Assembly (NCBI GenBank): GCA_017437095.1
Contig: JAFSBW010000023.1
Coordinates: 1 to 34,686, forward strand
Length of the DNA: 34,686 nucleotides
Source of the DNA: Oscillospiraceae bacterium
GTDB lineage: Bacteria > Bacillota > Clostridia > Oscillospirales > Oscillospiraceae
Direction: 5' to 3'
The position numbers and the translations under genes are program-made. The notes under the pieces were generated by a model. The model made no database searches, was not told the origin of the DNA, and was given only the letters and a program-made list of their open reading frames with translations. Each line of letters opens with the position of its first letter. Position 1 is the stretch's first letter. Positions 30,733-34,686 of this stretch are shown here, piece by piece.

Positions 30733-31191
30733 TCATTCAAGATTTTGTTTTAAGACCTTACGGCAGCGGGACAGCTTGGAGCGCACCGTACCGGGGGGCA
30801 GGTTCATCATGTGGGATATCTCTTCGGCTGAGTAGCCGTCGAAGTATCTCAGCTGAAAGATCGCCCTGTCCTGGGGCGGGATGCTCTGAAGCAGCATGGC
30901 GTTTTCAACGCGCTGGATGCCCGGATCTTCTATGTACTCGCTGCGCCGGCTCTGGGTATACTCGTTTTCCAGAACGGCCCGGCGGCAGCGGTCAAAGAAC
31001 AGGTTTTTCAGCGTGCGGTACAGCCAGGCCCGCTGCTTGCTGGGGGAGAGGTCTTCTACGGTCTGCCCGTTCATAAGTGCCTTTACAAAGGCTTCCTGCA
31101 CAAGGTCTTGCGCAAGCTCCTTGCTGCCGCTCATATGGGCAGCGTAGGCCAGCAGCTCTTTGTAATGGGCTTCATACAGTTCTTCCCACAA
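30733..31191 (-). CDS. ECF-type RNA polymerase sigma factor
   Basis: This 152-residue protein has sigma region 2 (ELYEAHYKELLAYAAHMSGSKELAQDLVQEAFVKAL, with the region 2.2 AQDLVQEAF pattern) and region 4 (IPPQDRAIFQLRYFDGYSAEEISHMM and TVRSKLSRCRKVL). No other domain is present. Such extracytoplasmic-function factors direct RNA polymerase to special promoters. TTG at 31189-31191 was chosen because AAAGGGGGG precedes it; the frame extends further but without a better site. The usual neighbouring anti-sigma factor is missing; the solenoid protein is the next gene. Confidence 0.87.
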   Translation of the reverse strand: MWEELYEAHYKELLAYAAHMSGSKELAQDLVQEAFVKALMNGQTVEDLSPSKQRAWLYRTLKNLFFDRCRRAVLENEYTQSRRSEYIEDPGIQRVENAMLLQSIPPQDRAIFQLRYFDGYSAEEISHMMNLPPGTVRSKLSRCRKVLKQNLE

Positions 31192-31264
31192 AGGCTTCGC
31201 CCCCCTTTCTGCTTGGATAACGAATGAAAAAGGAAAAGTGTTGCAGCTTCCGGCGAAATTTTTT

Positions 31265-31293
31265 AAAATAATGCCGCCGATGCCAAAAAACAA
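31265..31293 (-). promoter_or_regulatory. Possible promoter of the sigma factor operon
   Basis: On minus, TTGTTT (complement of 31288-31293) and TATTTT (complement of 31265-31270) are 17 bases apart. If the sigma factor is autoregulated a different promoter would be expected; I could not recognise one. Confidence 0.3.
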
Positions 31294-31392
31294 TGGGGAT
31301 ATCCATGGGAAAGTCCTCTCTGAGCGGCAGTTATTTTAGGCCATTGTAGCATAAATAAGGGGAAAAACAACATTTTTGTGAGTTTTTTGAGG

Positions 31393-31421
31393 TTGACAGG
31401 CACGGGCTTGTCCGTTACAAT
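31393..31421 (+). promoter_or_regulatory. Promoter of the PadR-like gene
   Basis: TTGACA (31393-31398) and TACAAT (31416-31421) are 17 bases apart, with the start codon about 35 bases downstream. Confidence 0.85.
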
Positions 31422-31456
31422 GAGGGTAGAGATCCCGTTACCAAGGGGGTAAGACT

Positions 31457-31813
31457 ATGACCTGGAAATTGCCGGAGAAAACGAGCCACACCCTGGAAGA
31501 TAACATGAAAAAAGCGCTTACAGAGCTGCTCCTTTTGGACCTTCTGGCCCAAAAGGAGCATTACATCGGCGAGCTTACGGCTACGCTGAGCGAAAAAAGC
31601 AACGGCACGCTGAATATCGTGTTTCCCTATGCCGCCATATACCGCCTGCAGCGCTGGGGCTATGTGGAGCAGACAGAAAAACGCAGCGCTCCCGATGGCC
31701 GGCAGCGCCAGTATTTTGCCATTACCCCGGCGGGAGAAGCATACCACCGGCAGCTCTTGCAGGACTACCGGCAGCTGTCGCGCGGCATAGAGGCTGCCCT
31801 GAGCCGGGAGTAA
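31457..31813 (+). CDS. PadR-like winged-helix regulator
   Basis: This 118-residue protein has the PadR-type helix-turn-helix and wing (LTELLLLDLLAQKEHYIGEL, YAAIYRLQRWGYVEQTEK, RQRQYFAITPAGEAYHRQLLQDY). PadR proteins repress genes and respond to phenolic or antimicrobial compounds or to other signals. The membrane protein commonly paired with PadR regulators in Firmicutes is not encoded next to it. The SD is AAGGGGG about nine bases before the ATG. A terminator follows at 31895-31920. Confidence 0.82.
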   Translation: MTWKLPEKTSHTLEDNMKKALTELLLLDLLAQKEHYIGELTATLSEKSNGTLNIVFPYAAIYRLQRWGYVEQTEKRSAPDGRQRQYFAITPAGEAYHRQLLQDYRQLSRGIEAALSRE

Positions 31814-31894
31814 GCGCCCCGGCGGCGAATAACGCCCGCTCCGGGCGGAATAACCGGACCCATAGGGGGAGTTTTGCCCAATTTTCCAATACCG

Positions 31895-31920
31895 ATCCCC
31901 CTCCCCAGAGGGGGATTTTT
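31895..31920 (+). terminator. Terminator after the PadR-like gene
   Basis: An 8-bp perfect stem ATCCCCCT/AGGGGGAT (31895-31902 with 31909-31916) is followed by TTTTT. More G/C-rich hairpin sequence lies just upstream. Confidence 0.75.
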
Positions 31921-31931
31921 GCGCAACAAGA

Positions 31932-31956
31932 CAAGGGGAACGGTTATGATGTCCCT
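31932..31956. repeat. AAGGGGAACGG...GTCCCTT hairpin repeat, left copy
   Basis: AAGGGGAACGGTTATGATGTCCCTT closely matches 33218-33241. Both have an AAGGGA/TCCCTT stem. The copies flank the transglutaminase-like gene. Confidence 0.55.
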
Positions 31957-31970
31957 TAGGAGGTGCTAAA

Positions 31971-33167
31971 TTGAAAAACGATAAGCGTATAGTTGCAATG
32001 GCACTGGCATTGTCGGTGCTTCTTTGCATGCTTAGCGGCTGCAGCTCCGGCGCTTCGGGGAAAAGTCTCCGGCCTTCCCGTCCGAAGCTAACTACCCGAT
32101 CTGAGCCTGCGCTTTCACAGCCTGAAAAAGTGGCAGAAACAACAGCATCAACAGAACTCACGCAACCGCAGGGAACTACATCGCTCTCGCAGCCGATACC
32201 CAAGCTAACCACCCTAACTGCCTTGCGGGATTATATGAATGCCCTGGTAGATTCCGGCACTTTGGAGTTTTCCTTTTATTACACCCGCGGCGGACTTCTC
32301 ACCCCGCAGCAGCTTGCCCAAATCCTTAACTGCTGCTATCTCTACTGCTCCTGGGAAGGAAATCTGCATCATGTTACCGTAACGGAATACCCAGGCGACC
32401 GAATGGTGGATGCCTGGATAAACGCAAACCGTTCCGGGCTTACTGAAACAGAATCCCAGGTGTTGGACTATGCCCTTGATTTGGTGCAGAATTGGACTGC
32501 CTGCACTTCTGATCCTTGGGAGTTAGAGCTGCTGATCCACGATTTCCTGGCAGAACACATCCTTTACACTGACGGGAATGTATACTTTGACGGCCCAAAC
32601 AATGTTCCCCGGGAACTGACTGCCATCGGTGCGCTTCAGGACGGGCGAGCGAACTGTCAGGGCTATGTAGATGCCTTTTATCTTCTGGCCACGCTGGCAG
32701 GTTTTCAAGTGGATAGGATGAGTGTGCAGACACCCTACGGAGGCCATATGGTAAACACAGTGCTGCTGGATGACCAATGGTACATCGTGGATGTTACATA
32801 CGATGATATGGATGAAGCATCCTCACTTAATTACTATTTGTTCAATGTTGGTACAGACCGAATCCGGGAATACTCCTGGACACCGGAGATGGAATACCGT
32901 CCCATTGCAGACAAGACCGATGACGCTTTCTACTATGCCCATCAAGATACTCTCTTCGACGATCCCCAGACCGCGGCGAGCTATGTGGCCCAAAACTGGG
33001 CTGGTGGGGAAGCTTGCTTCCAGTTTGCAGTTCAAGGGCAAACCGAGGATCAGCCTATGAATGATGCGCTCTATGATGCCCTTATGGACACAGGGAATCC
33101 TTTTTACTATACCTACTGGTACTACTGTGACGAAACAGACATGTACTTTACCTTATTCTTGGAATAA
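31971..33167 (+). CDS. Transglutaminase-like lipoprotein
   Basis: This 398-residue protein begins at TTG 31971 behind AGGAGGTG. It carries a lipoprotein signal with a lipobox (LLCMLSGC), a Ser/Thr/Pro-rich spacer (about 25-80) and a domain with the transglutaminase-like triad order: Cys229 in ANCQGYVDAF, His259 in GGHMVNTVLL and Asp274 in WYIVDVTYDD. Similar proteins cross-link or cleave cell-surface proteins or peptidoglycan peptides, but activity here is unproved. It lies on the outside of the cytoplasmic membrane. Base composition is less G/C-rich than most of the window, and a short repeat flanks it on both sides, which hints at acquisition. Confidence 0.82.
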   Translation: MKNDKRIVAMALALSVLLCMLSGCSSGASGKSLRPSRPKLTTRSEPALSQPEKVAETTASTELTQPQGTTSLSQPIPKLTTLTALRDYMNALVDSGTLEFSFYYTRGGLLTPQQLAQILNCCYLYCSWEGNLHHVTVTEYPGDRMVDAWINANRSGLTETESQVLDYALDLVQNWTACTSDPWELELLIHDFLAEHILYTDGNVYFDGPNNVPRELTAIGALQDGRANCQGYVDAFYLLATLAGFQVDRMSVQTPYGGHMVNTVLLDDQWYIVDVTYDDMDEASSLNYYLFNVGTDRIREYSWTPEMEYRPIADKTDDAFYYAHQDTLFDDPQTAASYVAQNWAGGEACFQFAVQGQTEDQPMNDALYDALMDTGNPFYYTYWYYCDETDMYFTLFLE

Positions 33168-33217
33168 TGCAAACAATATAACGCCAAGCGTATTCAAGTG
33201 GCAAAGGACATAGGGGC

Positions 33218-33241
33218 AAGGGAACGGTTTTATTGTCCCTT
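33218..33241. repeat. AAGGGAACGG...GTCCCTT hairpin repeat, right copy
   Basis: This is the second copy of the 31932-31956 repeat, with an AAGGGA/TCCCTT stem. The rest of 33168-33301 has no gene; short frames there have no family resemblance. Confidence 0.55.
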
Positions 33242-33301
33242 GACAGACCCAAGCGCCGGTGAGCGGAGAAATGCAGCAAGCAAGAGGAGCTGGAAAAACA
33301 A

Positions 33302-33574
33302 GTGAGAAAAAATCATTTTTGCTGTGAAGCTATGGCAAAAAATGTTGAAAATGGGGCGATCCGTTACAGTGACATTTTTGATGAGTACGGAATTCCTTTG
33401 CCGGAAGACGGTGTGTCAGTTATACGGATCTCACACTGCCCGTGGTGCGGTAAGACATTGCCCGAAAGCAAGCGAAATGAATGGTTCCAAAAATTAGAGC
33501 GCCTGGGCTATGATGCGCCCCTTTTCGATGAAAATATCCCCGTAGATTTCAAATCATCCAAGTGGCGAGAATAG
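33302..33574 (+). CDS. Small Cys-rich protein (DUF6980-like)
   Basis: This 90-residue protein starts at GTG 33302, with AGGAG placed rather far upstream (about 13 bases). It has an N-terminal HFCCEAM, a central IRYSDIFDEYGIPLPEDG and a zinc-ribbon-like HCPWCGKTLPESKRNEWFQKLE. The pattern matches the family I know as DUF6980. The cysteines suggest a metal-binding fold, but no function is known. It is the last protein-coding gene before the decayed region; no terminator is clear. Confidence 0.72.
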   Translation: MRKNHFCCEAMAKNVENGAIRYSDIFDEYGIPLPEDGVSVIRISHCPWCGKTLPESKRNEWFQKLERLGYDAPLFDENIPVDFKSSKWRE

Positions 33575-33703
33575 CCAGGGACAATCTAAATGGATAACGA
33601 AAGAATTCTGCTTTCCCCATTTAACCTCCAGCCCCCGGTTTTTTTATATTCTCGGCGCCGCCTCTGGGGCTGCTGAATATCTGCTGTCAACAAAAACAAA
33701 ACA

Positions 33704-33749
33704 AATATCGCCTAAAAATGCGGAAAAATGCGCATTTTTAGGCGATATT
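33704..33749 (-). terminator. 19-bp perfect hairpin, minus-strand terminator
   Basis: Arms 33704-33722 and 33731-33749 pair perfectly around an eight-base loop. On the minus strand the hairpin is followed by TTTGTTTTGTTTTTG, a T-rich tract, so it works as a leftward terminator. It lies 35 bases beyond the GuaA-like stop codon at 33784-33786, where a guaA terminator would be. No gene reads into it from within the window. Confidence 0.7.
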
Positions 33750-33783
33750 GCAATTATTTCAGAAAACTATCAGCCGCGCAGGC

Positions 33784-33801
33784 TCATTCCCACTCGATGG
33801 G
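33784..33801 (-). pseudogene. GuaA C-terminal scar (Pro-Ile-Glu-Trp-Glu-stop)
   Basis: On the minus strand, 33801-33784 reads CCC ATC GAG TGG GAA TGA. The last residues IEWE and stop match the conserved C-terminus of GMP synthase (GuaA), but nothing upstream in frame (LQSQKS and beyond) resembles GuaA. The 3' end of guaA is known as an insertion site for genomic islands, so this may be an attachment-site copy. With five residues, chance is possible. Confidence 0.4.
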
Positions 33802-33833
33802 GGATTTTTGGCTTTGTAGATATGTAGTGGTTG

Positions 33834-33915
33834 CTGGTATATTAGCATTCAAAATGTAGTGCTATTATACCAGTTATTTTCTTTTACCAGACTTTTGTTG
33901 GTCAAAAGTTGGTCA
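33834..33915. repeat. Dyad and tandem GTTGGTCA boxes in AT-rich DNA
   Basis: CTGGTATATTAGCA (33834-33847) is inverted at 33860-33873 with one mismatch. GTTGGTCA occurs at 33897-33904 and 33908-33915, eleven bases apart, which is one helical turn. Spaced repeats like these are what recombinase or regulator arm sites look like. There is no gene from 33575 to about 34156. Confidence 0.5.
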
Positions 33916-34156
33916 CAGTTTTGGGAAGATACGGAGCAATTTTTGCGTTACAACACACCGGTAATTTGACCTAATTTATGCTTCAATATATTCCTTGTTT
34001 ATTCTACCACAAAGCTTAAATATGTCAAGGCAGATCATGTGCATTGGATCGTGCTGTTTCTGTCGTAGCAAATACCATACCTTTCCGATATTAACCGGTG
34101 TTCACTCGCCCCTGAGTTTGAGCCGCACTTCACGGTGTTCTTCAGGAAGCTCCTCT

Positions 34157-34456
34157 ATGGTTCTCGCAAGTCCCGTCTATTTCTATTCCATTGATGCACA
34201 GCTGAAAGCCGTTATTGATCGTAGCGTTGCTCGCTGGACAGAGGTTAAGGATAAAGAATTCTGCTATATTGTAACCGCTGCTGACGGCGAAAAAGAGGCT
34301 GCTGCTACTACAATTGCTTGTTTCCGTGGCTATGCTGATTGCGTTGAAGGTGCAAAGGAAATGGGCGTCGTCTATGGTATGGGCACATACGAAAAAGGCG
34401 AAGTGAAGGGTACGGTTGCAATGACAGAAGCCTACGAGTTGGGTAGAAGAGCCTAA
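34157..34456 (+). pseudogene. Truncated flavodoxin-family (NAD(P)H oxidoreductase) gene
   Basis: From MVLASPVYFYSIDAQLKAVIDR onward, the 99 residues match the second half of small flavodoxin-like FMN reductases, with the FMN-contacting ASPVYFYS loop and GVVYGMGTYEKGEVKG near the end. The first half, with the GSPR-type phosphate-binding loop, is absent. The frame upstream of 34157 is open but unrelated. There is no SD near 34157. It is probably a remnant joined to foreign DNA at about 34150. Confidence 0.7.
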
Positions 34457-34509
34457 TTAGGTGAGTATTTGACCAAGTAATTATTTTGCTTTGGTACCAC
34501 CAATAACAA

Positions 34510-34541
34510 ACAGACCGCCGGTATTAACACCGGCGGTCTGT
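34510..34541 (-). terminator. Terminator of the ANTAR gene
   Basis: A 13-bp perfect stem (34510-34522 with 34529-34541) has a six-base loop and is followed on the minus strand by TTGTTATTGG. It starts five bases beyond the ANTAR stop codon. The plus-strand side (AGCTTT) is weaker. Confidence 0.75.
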
Positions 34542-34545
34542 AGCT

Positions 34546-34686
34546 TTAGGAATATGTTTTGATGATGCTCAGAGAAATCTCCTTTTTGGAGCAGCAGCGG
34601 TCCATGGCTTGTTTTTCAATGTAGTGATGGGCATCTGATTCTGTCATTTTCAGATTTTCGATCAACAGCCACTTTGCCCGGTTTAC
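34546..34686 (-). CDS. ANTAR-domain regulator, C-terminal part only
   Basis: Forty-six residues precede the stop at 34546-34548. NRAKWLLIENLKMTESDAHH, then YIEKQAMDRCCSKKEISLSI match the ANTAR RNA-binding domain, which prevents transcription termination by binding paired hairpins in target leaders. In Firmicutes ANTAR proteins usually carry a response-regulator receiver domain at the N-terminus and act in nitrogen assimilation (near glutamine synthetase) or ethanolamine use. The N-terminus lies outside the window, so the full architecture is not visible. Confidence 0.8.
   Translation of the reverse strand, partial: VNRAKWLLIENLKMTESDAHHYIEKQAMDRCCSKKEISLSIIKTYS

Overview
The window looks like chromosome from a spore-forming, anaerobic, moderately high-GC Firmicute, most likely a gut member of the Oscillospiraceae/Ruminococcaceae. 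The evidence is the SpoIIP sporulation gene, the pta gene, sodium-translocating decarboxylase subunits, the wording of the proteins and strong AGGAGG ribosome sites. At least five genes are best read from TTG starts placed behind good Shine-Dalgarno sites. No rRNA, tRNA, CRISPR array or prophage structure was seen. The taxonomic assignment is an inference from protein and repeat character, not from a marker gene.

Layout. Positions 1-465 hold the first codons of a probable transposase running off the left edge and a cluster of short intergenic repeats. Next come pta (minus); an NfeD/SPFH/DUF6440 membrane operon (plus); a DUF421-DUF4363 pair (plus) converging on spoIIP and tadA (minus); and a DUF3810 metallopeptidase overlapping rsmG (plus). 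A five-gene peptide ABC transporter operon (minus, 8269-13108) is divergent from an rpiB-like isomerase. Beta and gamma subunits of a Na+-translocating decarboxylase and a GNAT acetyltransferase lie on minus. A tightly overlapping MATE exporter, small HEYGH membrane protein and gluQRS follow on plus. A repeat-rich gap precedes an operon of a sugar nucleotidyltransferase and a pectin methylesterase lipoprotein. Then come a DUF2079 membrane protein, ptsI followed by ptsH, a Cof-type HAD phosphatase (minus), a P-loop kinase and an XRE regulator with membrane segments. An ECF sigma factor operon with a repetitive, probably beta-solenoid protein (minus), a PadR-like regulator and a transglutaminase-like lipoprotein follow.

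The right end (about 33.2-34.5 kb) is more AT-rich and decayed. It has a small DUF6980-like protein, a long perfect hairpin, a five-residue scar matching the C-terminus of GuaA, dyads and direct repeats that look like an integration boundary, a truncated flavodoxin-family gene, and the C-terminus of an ANTAR-domain regulator running off the right edge.

Genes that clearly work together are the OppABCDF-type peptide importer; OadG/OadB (membrane part of a Na+ pump whose carboxyltransferase is not here); EI and HPr of the sugar phosphotransferase system, where HPr has Arg instead of the regulatory Ser46; and NfeD with its SPFH partner. The best candidates for something undescribed are the sigma factor/solenoid pair, the ladder of mini-hairpins separated by ATATCGA at 19353-19441, the terminator whose 3' arm and U-tract supply the Shine-Dalgarno and TTG start of DUF421, and the guaA-like scar with its flanking repeats.
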